Part shown: positions 35,533 to 47,204 of the stretch, piece after piece | How positions within the stretch are numbered: position 1 is the stretch's first letter | Layout of the letters: the number at the start of each line of letters is the position of its first letter | Position numbers and translations under genes: made by a program | Source of the DNA: Oscarella lobularis | Lineage: Eukaryota; Porifera; Homoscleromorpha; Homosclerophorida; Oscarellidae | Reading direction: 5' to 3' | DNA: 64,000 nt | NCBI RefSeq assembly: GCF_947507565.1 | Contig: NC_089176.1 | Coordinates: forward strand, 1,488,001-1,552,000 | The notes under the pieces: generated by a model | What the model saw: only the letters and a program-made list of their open reading frames with translations | Database searches by the model: none | Told to the model about the DNA's origin: nothing

Positions 35533-37633
35533 ATGAGACGTGCCACCCTTTGGCCTATCGTCGTTCTCTGCGTTTTCTCTTCATCGCTTGGCTTTCCTTG
35601 GCCTGACGATGTCATCCAGCATTCAGGATACATTACCGTAATAGCTTTAAAACTAGCTATGCATGATTATGCGTAGAAATGACTCGAAGTGCCGCACTAA
35701 AAAGGTGAATACGACTCATAGCGGCGAGATGTTTTACTGGATGTTTGAAAGTCGAGCCAATCCCGAAAGAGACCCTCTCATTCTTTGGCTCACTGGCGGA
35801 CCTGGTTGCGCGAGTGATTTAGCGCTTCTTGCCGAAAACGGACCTTTTCTTATGAACGAAACAACTAAAGAACTCTATTATAATGAATTTGGTTTGCGGC
35901 GATGAGTCTCTAACACACTGTGTTGTATTTATTTCAATGCACAGGTTGGAATTCGTTTGCCAATCTTCTTTACATTGATCAGCCTCTTGGAACTGGGTTT
36001 TCGTACCTCACTAATCAGGTATATGTATAGCAGAAGAAGACAATTTACTCATTAGATACGTTGTTAGAAAAAATACGTTACCAACGAGAGCGAAGTTGCT
36101 GCGGACTTGCTCTATTTTATGGCTCAATTCTACAGTCGTTATCCCCAGTATGCAAACGCAGACCTTTACATTATAGGAGAAAGCTATGGCAAGGCGGAGA
36201 TAGAAGCTGTTTTTATGCGATTCTTTTCAAACTTTCTTGTTTAGCTGGTCACTATATTCCAGCAACTGCTGCACTCATGCTGAAAACTGACTCACAATTT
36301 TCAAAAAACTTGAAGGGAATAGGTGCAAGGTGTCATATACACTGATTGCCAGTTTACACATTGAAAATGTAGCTATTGGAAATGGTTGGGTTGATCCTCT
36401 CCGTCAATACTATTCCTATGGCAGTGTCAGTCGTTTCTATTGAATATGACCTTTACAATCAGTAATGGTAATTCAATACGCGTGTATTTAGTTTGCCTAC
36501 TCTCAAGGCCTACTAAGCGAAGAGCAGTACGCTGCAGCTAATGCATCATTTTTTCCTTGCAAGGGTAAGAAATAACTGCCGTCTTCCAACGAACTAGCAT
36601 AAAACCTATTTCTCTTTAAGAGTTTATTGAAAAGCGTAATCTACATTTTGCCTTTACTGTATGTCAAGTAAGAAGTGCCAACTGAGGATTTTCTATTTTG
36701 TTTCACACTTGAGCACTTAGGGTGTGCTTGAACGTATTAAAGTTGCAGCCGATTTCAATTTAAAGAGAAGGTGAACTAGCAAAATTACGCCATTCCTTCA
36801 TAATATATAACAACTGCCATTAGGATCAACATATACGATTTGCGCAAGTCATGCCCCAAACCGCCACTGTGTTACAACTTTGATGCTGTATAATATGGTT
36901 GAGACCTTTAGTAGGCCATGCTTATCTTCACTTAGATACACGAATTTCTCAATCGCCAAGATGTTCAAACAGCTCTTGGCGTTAAAAAAGTCTGGAACGG
37001 CTGCAGTCCACTTGTCCATCTAAATGTTAGTTTTGGCTTGATAAGAACCCTACGACCAAGTACCATAGCTTTACTTAGATGTTAAACGATTGGATTTTTT
37101 CTTTCCATGACGACGTTGCCGCAGCACTAAATGCCGGCGTTAGAGGTGACTCTCTATATAGCGGAGTCAATTTCGGCCGTAACAATCAGTTGACAAATGT
37201 TCTCCTAGTTGTTGTTTACAGTGGAAAATATGATCTTGTTTGCAATTACTTTGGTGGAAGCAACTGGGTGTCAAATATGAATTGGCGAGGACAAGTATGA
37301 TCTAACCAAATTAATTAGTTAATTTATAAATTCCGTTCAGACAAACTATAATAAAGCCTTGGTGAAAAAATGGTTTGTAAATGGAACTGAGGTAAAATAA
37401 TTAACTAAACAATTCCAGGATTCAACCCTGTGGGATTTACTATATTTAGGCTGGTGAGGCTCAAAGCGCTGATGGATTGACGTTCCTGGCTGTTAATGAC
37501 GCCGGGCATATGGTTCCAATGGATCAAAGACAAAACGTACGTTCCGTTTAGCACTAATTCGGCTACTTAATTTTCAGTATCTTAGGCGTTGGATATCGTG
37601 AACAGGCTGCTGAATAACCTGTCTTTCAGCTAG
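35533..37633 (+). CDS. Serine carboxypeptidase, peptidase family S10
   Basis: About a dozen short exons assemble: 35533-35637, 35707-35891, 35945-36018, 36068-36188, 36245-36322, 36373-36425, 36492-36564, 36621 to about 36667, then from 36824 to the stop at 37633. The ATG at 35533 gives a good signal peptide ([16 protein letters not shown]). Family motifs are [19 protein letters not shown], the catalytic serine in GESYAGHY (across a GC-AG intron at 36189), [10 protein letters not shown], the catalytic aspartate in [10 protein letters not shown], and the catalytic histidine in [11 protein letters not shown]10 enzymes are secreted or lysosomal and remove C-terminal residues at acid pH. The join between the exon ending near 36667 and the one at 36824 is one base out of phase in my model, so that boundary is wrong or the locus has a small lesion. 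Confidence 0.88.
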
Positions 37634-37696
37634 CAGCTTATTAGTTTAAGTTTGTGAGACTGATGAACAAATGCTTTCAAGTATCGAAAAACAATA

Positions 37697-39334
37697 ATGT
37701 GCGAGGCAGGCGCGTGCACCGTTACGTCAATGTCATGTGACACGAGTCACGTTGCCAAAAATATGATCGGGCTCGGCGTATTCCTGCTGCAGGCATACGC
37801 AGCTTTTGCCTACACGTCTTCATGCAACGTCGGTGGCTGCGAAACAAACGGACACATGTTCGTCAACGCTACTTTTACCGCAGACTTCTCCCTTCTGTGG
37901 AAAACGAATGCCTTTCTCACTCTTTCCTGCGTGTCCGCAAAGAATCAAGCTGCCTGTGCCGTTCTTGACAACAGCGACATGTACGGAGACGGAGTCCCCA
38001 TAGTTTAGGCGTAGTAGCTCCCGGATGAGTAAAACCAGAGCATATTTTTTGACGGAATCTAAAGTTCACTGCCTGCGATAGTTTGTCAGCATGTGAAGGT
38101 ACACGACCGTAATTCTAAATACGCTCCTTTCTAGGAAACCCAAGCCTCTAAATCAAACCCCGGGAATTGTCGTATTCAACCCTCAAGGAAAAATTGACTG
38201 GGTATCTTGCGACGCCCATCCTCTTATGCCGGCTTTCTACGGAAGTGAGGATGCGGAGGATAAAGGGATTTTTGCTTTTGACTTATCGGGCATTTCTTCT
38301 TTTTATTCCAATGGTACCATCCGTCATTCTCCCTACTACATAACAGAGACTCCATTGGAAGTTGGCTATACAGTCACACCTGACGATATTCTGCTCGCAA
38401 CAGCCAACCGCGGCGTCGTTGCAGTTGACAAAGGTGCGTCACAGCATTGCAAAAACTCCATTTTATTATTTATCCAGATGGGGTAATGCTTGCCAGCGAG
38501 AAACTTGACGACGTCTATTTCCCCCACGGTACGCCAATTGTAGGGGACAACGGTGTCATCTACGTCAGAGCGGCGAGCAATTCGTATGTTTTGCCTTCGA
38601 ACGTAACTCACTTGACAACAAAGCGACTGTACGCTCTTCGCTTGAGCAACGGCGCTATCACCATTATGTGGTACTACGAGTTCTCTTCTTCTGCGGACGA
38701 CAGATGGGACACGCATCTGGTGTACGAAAAGGGAGTGATCTATCACCGATCCTACATGTCATCGAGCAATAGCTCTCTTCACGCTGTTCGAGATGACGGT
38801 CACAGTGGAACGCTATTGTGGAGTGTTACCTTCAATGATTCCGTGCACTCGGTAGGATTTTATCCGAAGGACGAGGATCCTCTTTCAGGCGTCGTCGTCG
38901 CTCTGAGAGGAGGGTCTCACTCTGATGGTCCAATCAGCGGCCAAATCTACATCTTATGTCGTTTGTCGGGTGCCGTGTTGTTCTACGTGAATTTAGACGT
39001 TCCCTTTGGTCTGACGACTCGCCCTGATGACTTCGTTTGGATTACGTCTCCCGTTATGACTGCACTGCCGATGAACGAGTCGTTCGCAACGCCTACTTTT
39101 GTATTTGGAGTGGAGCTCATCACAGGTTCCTCGTTAGCGACGACGATTGTTGATACCGTTGCTGTGCTTGGAGCGCGTCAAGACGGTCAGCCCATACTGA
39201 CGTCGCTTGCTTCCAGCGTGAACGGAGATAGAATATTCACTCAGATTGTGCCTTTCGCTCCCGACGATGCAGGGCGACCAACTCAGCTAGTCATTACCTC
39301 TCAGCACACGTTTTATTCCGTTAGAATCGGATAA
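37697..39334 (+). CDS. Secreted PQQ-like beta-propeller protein, copy A
   Basis: There are three exons: 37697-37980, 38135-38433 and 38478-39334. A hydrophobic leader (MIGLGVFLLQAYAAFA) precedes a Cys-containing N-terminal segment. The remainder is a series of beta-rich repeats with PQQ-like signatures (GIVVFNPQGKIDW, GTPIVGDNGVIYV, LYALRLSNGAI, LHAVRDDG) typical of quinoprotein-type propellers. No cofactor-binding or catalytic residues could be assigned. Several NxT/S sites fit an extracellular protein. It is the upstream member of a tandem pair with 41233-42828, about 90% similar by eye, and both are followed by a triokinase copy. ATGs at 37730 and 37763 are alternative starts. Confidence 0.8.
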
Positions 39335-39420
39335 GGCAAGGACTCGCTCTTACTTTTTTTTATATCTATACTGACTAGCTGCGCTTTTGACGTAATGTGA
39401 TTTTACCTTCATTTATCTAG

Positions 39421-39428
39421 TCACGTGA
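39421..39428 (+). promoter_or_regulatory. TCACGTGA E-box before triokinase copy A
   Basis: An 8-bp palindrome 10 bp upstream of the ATG. It is conserved in the functional copy at 42911. Confidence 0.55.
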
Positions 39429-39437
39429 TTCAAGAAA

Positions 39438-40931
39438 ATGGCAACGAAAAAGCTCGTCAACGATCCTGACAACGCCGTCGAGGAGGCGATCGACGGCCTC
39501 CTCATCTGCAATCCGACTCTCGTTCGCCTCAACGGCACGCGCGCCGTTATACGACGCGATTTCTCCGCCGAAAACAAAGTCGCTCTCCTCTGCGGCGCGG
39601 CAGCGGCCACGAGCCGGCTCACGTCGGCTACATGGGCCGCGCAATGCTCTCCGCCGTCGTTCCCGGCTTGGTCTTCACGTCGCCGCCGCCACGCGACATC
39701 TGCGCGGCGATCGTCGAGTTCGGCTCGCGCGCGTCGTCCGGAGTCCTGATCATCGTGATGAATTACACGGGCGATCGACTGAATTTCGGCTTGGCTGCCG
39801 AACGAGCAAAAGCGCGGGAGTGGTCATCGTCGACGAGAGGAATCCGCCGGGAGGCAAGGCCTCTGCGGAACTGTTTTCGTTCACAAGGTTCTTGATTAAA
39901 AATTCCCCATCCGTTTTTTTAGATCGCCGGTGCTCTTGCTGATCAAGGACCTTACTTGAAGGAGGTGGCTGCAGCTGCAAGGAATGCTACAAGAGAAATG
40001 GGTCGGTTATGTTTGATTTTGTCACTGGCCCAGGCAATAAACACTACGTAATTGGACGCTGATTTAATTTTCTTATAGCCGTTGCCACTAATCGTCACAC
40101 ATGACATCATTTATTTGACTTGCCAAAATGGCACCTCTCTTTATGCACAATAGCCGTCAGTTTGTCTTCTTGCAGCGTGCCAGGACGCCCACCGTAATTT
40201 ATTTTAGGCTCCAATGAAATGGAATTGGGTTTAGGTCAGTTGTGAGTTCAAACGCCTATTGAGTCGTAAATTGAGATATCTGCGCAGGCATGCACGGGAA
40301 GGCTGGCGTCGAAAGATGCAGAGTGCAAAAATCTTTTATTTATAATTTCATTGACGACATACTTTTATTGTAGACAAAGAAAGCTGCGGAAATTGTCTCT
40401 ATTATGATTGAGCACATGCTGAAATCGTATGATGAAGGCAGCTACTTGAAACGTTGCCCATGTTTGATTTTCTCTCTTAGCTGTAATAATGGTTTTGTAG
40501 GAGATAGTATAGCTCTGATTGCGAATGTCAACCGTGCAAGAGCCGCCGTTCTGTGTTTGAGTGAAAATTGTCTTCTCCGTGAGAAATCGAGCGTGTTCTA
40601 TGTTCAGCGAACAGCAAAGAAGTCAATTTGCTACGTTGGAACGTTTACGACGTCACTTGAAATGGCTGGAGTTTCCCTGAGCATTCTACACGTCGACGAC
40701 ACCCGTCTCTAGTGCCTTGGTAGTATAATAGTCATGAAATATGTTTTTATCTCATCTTTTTTATTTACAGGTAAGACCTTGGAAACTGTAGTCAGCTCCA
40801 TTGCCAGAACGCTCATAGAAAACGGGTCCAAATTAAACGAATTGGACAGTGGTGTTGGCGACGGTGACAGCGGTAGCACCCACACTGACAGACAGGGAGC
40901 TATAGCTGTACAAGAAGCTCTTGATTATTAG
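39438..40931 (+). pseudogene. TKFC: Triokinase/FMN cyclase pseudogene (upstream tandem copy)
   Basis: This is the same exon series as the gene at 42927, but broken. A 2-bp loss in the glycine-rich active-site segment (near 39595) shifts the frame. A deletion of about 25 bp near 39830 removes part of the [12 protein letters not shown] region. A TAA replaces Ser in the SVPGRPP exon (40195-40197). The NNLGG loop of the DhaK domain is deleted (near 40520). The DhaL start (GVGDGDSGST) is present, but the frame stops at 40931 and all later DhaL exons are missing. It cannot make active enzyme. Confidence 0.88.
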
Positions 40932-40954
40932 ACCCTGCACTGCAACTGTCCATC

Positions 40955-41125
40955 TATGACTAAGAACAACCGTGTCTTCGGAAGTTCTATCTACGGGCTG
41001 TCCACGAATCGGGGCGACGAACTGTTATTTGGTTTGTCCCGTCCGGTACCTAGCCGTGTAGTTAGAACAGACGTTGACTGAACAGTGATATCCGCGACAC
41101 AGGACATTTTGTCGTAGAACGCAGT
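40955..41125 (+). repeat. Copy of the amidase upstream region (duplication scar)
   Basis: This segment (TGACTAAG, AACCGTG, CCACGAATCGG, ACGAACTG, TTTGGTTTGTCC, TACCTAGCCGTG, TTGTCGTAGAACGCAG) matches 45700-45852 in order, with small indels. It shows that the duplicated block once reached past the triokinase gene towards the amidase gene, and that the 3' triokinase exons were later lost from copy A. Confidence 0.75.
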
Positions 41126-41232
41126 TTGTGAGACGGACGAAAAAGATATCAAGCAGCTGCAGCAGCAAAATTAAAATAAGGTATGAAACCAGATATGTAC
41201 CGTATGTATAAGACATTTTGCTACGTCACGCA

Positions 41233-42828
41233 ATGTCATGTGACACGTGTCACATTGTCAACCTGCTGCAGGCATACTCAGCCTTTGCCTACACGTCTTC
41301 ATGCAACGTCGATGGCTGCGAAACAAACGGCCACATGTTCGTCAACGCTACTTTCACTGCAGACTTCTCCATTCTGTGGAAAACGAATGCCTTTCTCACT
41401 CTTTCCTGCGTGTCCGCAAAGAATCAAGCTGCCTGTGCCGTTATTGACAACAGCGACATGTACGGAGAGGGCCCCTTGATATGAGGAGTCCCCATAGGCG
41501 TAGGTAGCTCCCGGATGGGTGAAACCATCATCTGAGCATTTTTTGACGGAATCAAAAGTTGACTGCATGCAATAGTTTGTTGGCATGTGACGGTACACGA
41601 CCGTAATTCTAAGTACGCTCCTTTTTAGGAAACCCAAGCCTCTAAATCAAACCCCGGGAATTGTCGTATTCAACCCTCAAGGAAAAATTGACTGGATATC
41701 TTGCGACGCCCATCCTCTTATGCCGGCTTTCTACGGAATTGAGGATGCGGAGGCTGAGGGGATATTTGCTTTTGACTTTTCAGCCATTTCTTCTTTTTAT
41801 TCCAACGGTACCATCCGTCATTCTCCCTATCACATAACAGAGACTCCATTGGATGATGGCTATACAGTCACACCTGACGATGTTCTGCTCGCAACAGCGG
41901 ACCGCGGCGTCGTTGCAATTGACAAAGGTGCGTCACAGCATTGCAAAAACAACATTTTATTATTTATCCAGATGGGGTAATGCTTGCCAGCAAGAGACTT
42001 GACGACATCTATTTCCCCCACGGTACGCCAATTGTAGGGGACAACGGTGTCATCTACGTCAGAGCGGCGAGCAATTCGTATGTTTCGCCTTCGAACGCAA
42101 CACACGTGACGACAAAGCGACTGTACGCTCTTCGCTTGAGCAACGGCGCTATTGACATTATATGGTACCACGAGTTCTCTTCTTCTGCGGGCGACAGTTG
42201 GGACACGCATCTGGTTTACGAGAAGGGAGTGATCTATCACCGATCCTACGTGTCATCGAGCAATCACACTCTTCACGCTGTTCGAGACGACGGTCACAGT
42301 GGAACGCTATTGTGGAGTGTTACCTTCAATGATTCCGTGCAGTCGGTTGGATTTTATCCGAACGACGAGGATCCTCTTTCAGGCGTCGTCGTCGCTCTGA
42401 GAGGAGGGTCGTCTCATTCTGATGGCCCAATCAGTGGCCAAATCTATATCTTATGTCGCTTGTCGGGTGCCGTGTTGTTCTACGTGAATTTAGACGTTCC
42501 CTTTGGTCTGACGAATCGCCGAGACTACGTCTGGATTACGTCTCCCGTTATGACTGCGCTGCCGATGAATGAGTCGTTTGCAACGCCTACTTTTGTATTT
42601 GGTGTGGAGCTCATCACAGGTTCCTTGTCAACGACGACGATTGTCGATACCGTTGCTGTGCTTGGAGCGCGTCAAGACGGTCAGCCCATACTGACGTCGC
42701 TTGCTTCCAGCGTGAACGGAGATAGAATATTCACTCAGATTGTGCCTTTCGCTCCCGACGATGCAGGACGACCAACTCAGCTAGTCATCACCTCTCAGAG
42801 CACATTTTATTCCGTTAAAATCGGATAA
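41233..42828 (+). CDS. Secreted PQQ-like beta-propeller protein, copy B
   Basis: This copy has the same three-exon structure as the gene at 37697, ending in the same LVITSQ..FYSVKIG C-terminus. The propeller body is intact, with only scattered substitutions (for example D-to-N and S-to-T) and one extra Ser codon. It lacks about 24 bp in exon 1, just where copy A encodes the core of its hydrophobic leader. The remaining N-terminus (MSCDTCHIVNLLQAYSAFA) is a weaker signal peptide. After the shared GACAT donor the flank also differs by a 15-bp insertion. Function is as unknown as for copy A; localisation may differ. Confidence 0.75.
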
Positions 42829-42910
42829 GGCAAGTACTCGCTGAGCCGCTCTTATTTTTTTATATTTTAGCTGCGCTTTTTGATGTCATATGGAATGCGA
42901 TGTAATCTAA

Positions 42911-42918
42911 TCACGTGA
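42911..42918 (+). promoter_or_regulatory. TCACGTGA E-box before triokinase copy B
   Basis: The palindrome lies 9 bp before the ATG and is kept in both tandem copies. Confidence 0.55.
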
Positions 42919-42926
42919 TTCAAAAA

Positions 42927-45403
42927 ATGGCAACAAAAAAGCTTGTCAACGATCCGGACAATGCCGTCGAGGAGGCGATCGACGGCTTCCTCATCTGCAA
43001 TCCGACCCTCGTTCGCCTCGACGGCACGCGCGCCGTCATACGACGCGATTTCTCCGACGAAAACAAAGTCGCTCTCCTCTGCGGCGGCGGCAGCGGCCAC
43101 GAGCCGGCTCACGTCGGCTACATGGGCCGCGCAATGCTCTCCGCCGTCGTTCCCGGCTTGGTCTTCACGTCGCCGCCGCCACGCGACATCTACGCGGCGA
43201 TCGTCGAGCTCGGCTCGCGCACGTCGTCCGGCGTCCTGATCATCGTGATGAATTACACGGGCGATCGACTGAATTTCGGCTTGGCTGCCGAACGAGCGAA
43301 AGCTCGCGGAATCGACGTCGAAGTGGTCATCGTCGACGACGACTGCGCTTTGCCTATGGGAGGGAAATCCGCCGGGAGGCGAGGTCTCTGCGGAACTGTT
43401 TTCGTGAACAAGGTTTTTGATTTGGTTTTGATTAAAAATTTGACATCTGTTTTTTTTAGATCGCCGGTGCTCTTGCTGATCAAGGACGTTCCTTGAAGGA
43501 GGTGGCTGCAGCTGCAAGGAATGCTACAAGAGACATGGGTTGGTTATGTTATCTCATTTTGTCAGTGGCCCAGGCAATATGCACTACGTATTTGGACGCT
43601 GATTTAATTTTCTTATGGCCGTTGCCACTAATCGTCAACGTGACATCGTGTATTTGACTTACCAAAATGGCATCTCCCTTTAGGCACAATAGCCGTCAGT
43701 TTGTCTTCTTGCAGCGTGCCTGGACGCCCACCGTCATTTACTTTAGGCTCCAATGAAATGGAATTGGGTTTAGGTCAGTTGTGAGTTCAAACGCCTATTG
43801 AGTTGTAAATTCAGAAATATCTATGCAGGCATGCATGGGGAGGCTGGCGTTGAAAGATGCAGAGTACAAAAATCTTTTATTTATAATTTTATTGACGACA
43901 TATATTTTATCTTAGATAAAGAAAGCTGACGAAATTGTGTCTATTATGATTGAGCACATGCTGAAATCCTATGATGAAGGCTGCTACTTGAAACTTTGCC
44001 CGGGTTTGATTTCCTCTCTTACCTGTATTAATTTAATAATAATAAATGATTTTGTAGGAGATCGTATAGCTCTGATTGTAAATAACCTAGGAGGAACGTC
44101 TGTTCTGGAAATGTCAATTGTGGCAAGAGCCGCCGTTCTGTATTTGAGTGAGAAAGTGTCTTCTCCGCGAGAAATCACGAGCGTGTTCTATGTTCAGCGA
44201 AGAACAAAGACGTCAAGGTTGAGCGTTGCTACGTTGGAACGTTTACGACGTCACTTGAAATGGCTGGAGTTTCCCTGAGCATTCTACACGTCGACGACAC
44301 CCGTCTCCAGTGCCTTGGTAAAAAAACATGCACACAATCCAATGACTTTGTTTTCATATTCAAACTGCAGATTATCCTACTGACGCTCCGGCTTGGCGTT
44401 TGTCTGTGCTGACTCCTCAATGCGACTTGGATCAGCTTTGGGTCAAGCCCAACGTATTTGAAAAGCACGCTTTGCAGGCATCAACGGGAAATTCTGGAGC
44501 AGCGACGATATCATCTGCAGACGGTTCTAAATTTCTTTGTCAAATGTATTTTTATCTAATCTATATATTATTTTTAGCGAAGACCTTGGCAATTGTGCTC
44601 AGATCTATTTCCGTCGCACTCATAGAAAACGAGTCCAAATTAAACGAATTGGACAGGGGTGTTGGTGACGGTGACTGTGGTAGCACCCACAGGCAGGGAG
44701 CCATGGCCGTACAGGAAGCTCTTGATAATCAGACCCTGCACTGCGACTGTCCATCTGACTGCCTGGACACGTTGGCGAAATTGTTAGAGTCGAACATGGG
44801 AGGCACGTCAGGAGCAGTACGAGAGGCTTGTAGCTATTGCATTCAGTATTCCAATATATTTTTATCTAAGGTATACAGCATCTTCCTAACTGCGGCTGCT
44901 AGAGAATTGGTTTCTGAAGTCGCGATCTCTACTTTTCAGAAAGCGTTTGAAAGCGGAATTGAGGCAGTGATGACGTCAGTTTAGACTTGAAAAGTATTAA
45001 CCTTACTCTTTCTAATCATTTTCTGTGCTAGACATGGCGGTGCTAAGGCAGGAGACTGCACTATGGTAGAAATGGCATTTTGTCTGAAGAATTGTTCCTG
45101 TTTTAGTTATGTTTCTTTAGCTCGATGCTATGATTCCTGCTTGTGCTTCTATGCGCAGCCTTGCTGCAACGTTTGCTGACGTCATTGACGCTGCGGCCAA
45201 GGTATACTCGCACTAGTAGAGTGCAGAAGTACTCATTCTATCTTCTTTTGCAGGAAGCAGAGTTGGGTGCTCAGAAGACCATCGAAATGACGGCAAAAGC
45301 TGGTAGATCAAGCTACGTGAAAGCAGGAGATCTCAAAGTTCCGGATCCAGGCGCTGTAGCTGTTTCGTTGTGGCTTAGGGCCGCGGCTGAAGCGCTGAAA
45401 TAA
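42927..45403 (+). CDS. TKFC: Triokinase/FMN cyclase (dihydroxyacetone kinase)
   Basis: About ten exons make a full DhaK-DhaL protein. It phosphorylates dihydroxyacetone and glyceraldehyde with ATP (fructose catabolism), and in animals also splits FAD to cyclic FMN. DhaK motifs are KKLVNDP at the start, [12 protein letters not shown], the [12 protein letters not shown] loop, [18 protein letters not shown] and [10 protein letters not shown]. The DhaL part shows [11 protein letters not shown] (metal/ATP binding), MGGTSGA, GDCTMLDAMIPA and the C-terminal [13 protein letters not shown]. All of these line up with vertebrate TKFC. The start is MATKKL, just after the E-box. It is the downstream and intact copy of a tandem pair. 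Intron limits around 44040-44300 are approximate. Confidence 0.92.
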
Positions 45404-45860
45404 GGCGATCGCCATGCAAGTTGTTCGTTAGTCTCCAAACTTTTTTACTTTCGGTCCTCTGACTCTTTTATACTGGTGTGAGCAAATGGATAAATATTTC
45501 TAGAACGCAGCTCAATTATTTACGGATCTTCTCACTATATTCTCCGAAAAAGAAGCGCCGGATAAATAATAAATGTATTGCTCAGGATCGGGGTCGTCTG
45601 CGCACGTTCACAAGTCGTTCAGCTTTCTTTCCTGCAGTACGATCCGTGGCTCTGACGGCCGAAAGGTGCTAGTTCTATCGCATTCACGATTGTTAGCGAA
45701 ATGACTAAGCGCAACCGTGCCTCCCATCCACGCGCGGCCCACGAATCGGGCCCACGAACTGCTCTTTGGTTTGTCCGCGTACCTAGCCGTGGACAGACAC
45801 GAGTCTTATGTCCACGACGAAAAATTAATTGCTTTTTATTGTAGAACGCAGCTGCAAAAG
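45404..45860. other. Intergenic region before the amidase gene
   Basis: No gene is supported. The second half (45700-45852) is the partner of the duplicated segment at 40955-41125. It ends in TTTTTATTGTAG, a good splice acceptor, so an untranslated or coding 5' exon of the amidase gene may lie here. Confidence 0.5.
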
Positions 45861-47204
45861 ATGTCGAACAACTTTCAAAAGTGTCTTCATCGAGCAAAGC
45901 AACTTTCCTCTCTGAATGCCTTCATATCTCTCAACGAAGCTCACGTGTCTTGTGAGCACAATAAGGCTGAAGGAAGACTGGCAGGGATGGTGGTTGCAGT
46001 GAAAAACACCATTCACGTTGCAGGCATTCCAAACACTGCTGGGACTCCCGCTCTTAGGAACTTCGTCCCAACTGAAGATTGCCCCGTCGTCAAACTTCTC
46101 AAAGCCGAGGGAGCTGAAATTCTCGGAACAACCAATCTCCACGAACTGGGTTTCGGTATTACCAGTAATAACTCCTTGTTTGGTCCAGTAAGGAATCCTT
46201 ATGACGTGGAGAGATTCGCTGGGGGAAGTAGCGGTGGATCGGCGGCGGCTGTTTCGGCTCGAATCGTCCCCGTTGCGATTGGCGGGGATACCGGAGGCTC
46301 CGTTCGTCTTCCTTCTTCTCTCTGTGGAGTCATTGGCTTTAGACCGAGTTTGAATCGCTATTCAGTTCAGGGTACGACTCCGATCTCTGTGACGAGAGAC
46401 ACTCTTGGACCAATGGCTCTCGAAATGAAACATATCACTTTGCTTGATAGCGTCATGTCAGAGAGACCAGAGGTAAAAGATTCAAAGCCATTGGAGAATA
46501 TAAGATTAGGCCTAGCAAAGAAAGCGCTTCTCTCCGATCTTGACCCAGAAACCGAACGCGTGTTCGAAGCGGCGATAGAGAAGATTTCAAAGGCCGGCGT
46601 CACAATTGTGGAGGCCGAGTTAGACGAAAGGTTTCGCGAGGTGCATTCTAAAGGTTTCAGCATTGTGCACTACGAAACTCGACCCACGGTCGAATCGTAT
46701 CTCAAGCAGTATTGCTCCGACGTCACTTTCGCCGATTTGGCTGGACAATGTGCCAGCCCGGACGTTTGCGCGGTTTTCCAATCGATCCTGAAAGATTGCA
46801 GTGGCGTGACTAAAGAAATGTATGACGAAGCGCTTAGCGTACACAGGCCTGCATTGGTCGAGTTCTACAAAGAATATTTCAAGCAGCACAACGTCGATGC
46901 CCTCGTTTTTCCTACGACGATTCTTCCGGCGAGCAAAATCGAAGGAAGTGTAGAGAATGTCGTTCATAGAGGCAGAAGCGTGCCGACTTTTCCTTCGTAC
47001 ATAAAGAATACGGATCCAGGAGCATCTGCCGGTCTTCCCGGGATCAGCATTCCTATTGGGTTAACGTCTCAAGGGCTGCCTGTTGGATTGGAATTGGATG
47101 GATTGCCTGACCACGATGACAGGCTTCTTTCCGTTGCAATTGCAATTGAAGCGTTGTTTGGAAAGCTGCCTCCTCCGCCGGTCGTAGAATCAGAACTGAG
47201 TTGA
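45861..47204 (+). CDS. Amidase-signature family hydrolase
   Basis: A single uninterrupted frame of 447 residues. The Ser-cisSer-Lys triad is visible: Lys in VAVKNTI, the glycine/serine loop GGSSGGSAAAV, and the nucleophile region GGDTGGSVRLPSS. Length and sequence are close to bacterial and fungal amidases of the indole-acetamide hydrolase/GatA type. There is no signal peptide from ATG 45861, so the product is probably cytosolic. The substrate cannot be told. The frame is open upstream to 45717, but a splice acceptor sits just before the ATG. The lack of introns among intron-rich neighbours may reflect lateral transfer or retroposition. Confidence 0.88.
   Translation: MSNNFQKCLHRAKQLSSLNAFISLNEAHVSCEHNKAEGRLAGMVVAVKNTIHVAGIPNTAGTPALRNFVPTEDCPVVKLLKAEGAEILGTTNLHELGFGITSNNSLFGPVRNPYDVERFAGGSSGGSAAAVSARIVPVAIGGDTGGSVRLPSSLCGVIGFRPSLNRYSVQGTTPISVTRDTLGPMALEMKHITLLDSVMSERPEVKDSKPLENIRLGLAKKALLSDLDPETERVFEAAIEKISKAGVTIVEAELDERFREVHSKGFSIVHYETRPTVESYLKQYCSDVTFADLAGQCASPDVCAVFQSILKDCSGVTKEMYDEALSVHRPALVEFYKEYFKQHNVDALVFPTTILPASKIEGSVENVVHRGRSVPTFPSYIKNTDPGASAGLPGISIPIGLTSQGLPVGLELDGLPDHDDRLLSVAIAIEALFGKLPPPPVVESELS

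Noticed and set aside
36322-36372. Possible 23-nt ultrashort intron in the S10 gene
   Set aside because: A normal GT-AG intron using the acceptor AATGTAG at 36372 gives a better family match ([11 protein letters not shown]), so the tiny intron is not needed.
40955-41125. Idea that this segment is an exon of the triokinase pseudogene
   Set aside because: It matches the amidase upstream flank, not any triokinase exon.
42867-43517. Minus-strand frame opposite triokinase exon 1
   Set aside because: It is the antisense of well-conserved DhaK coding sequence.
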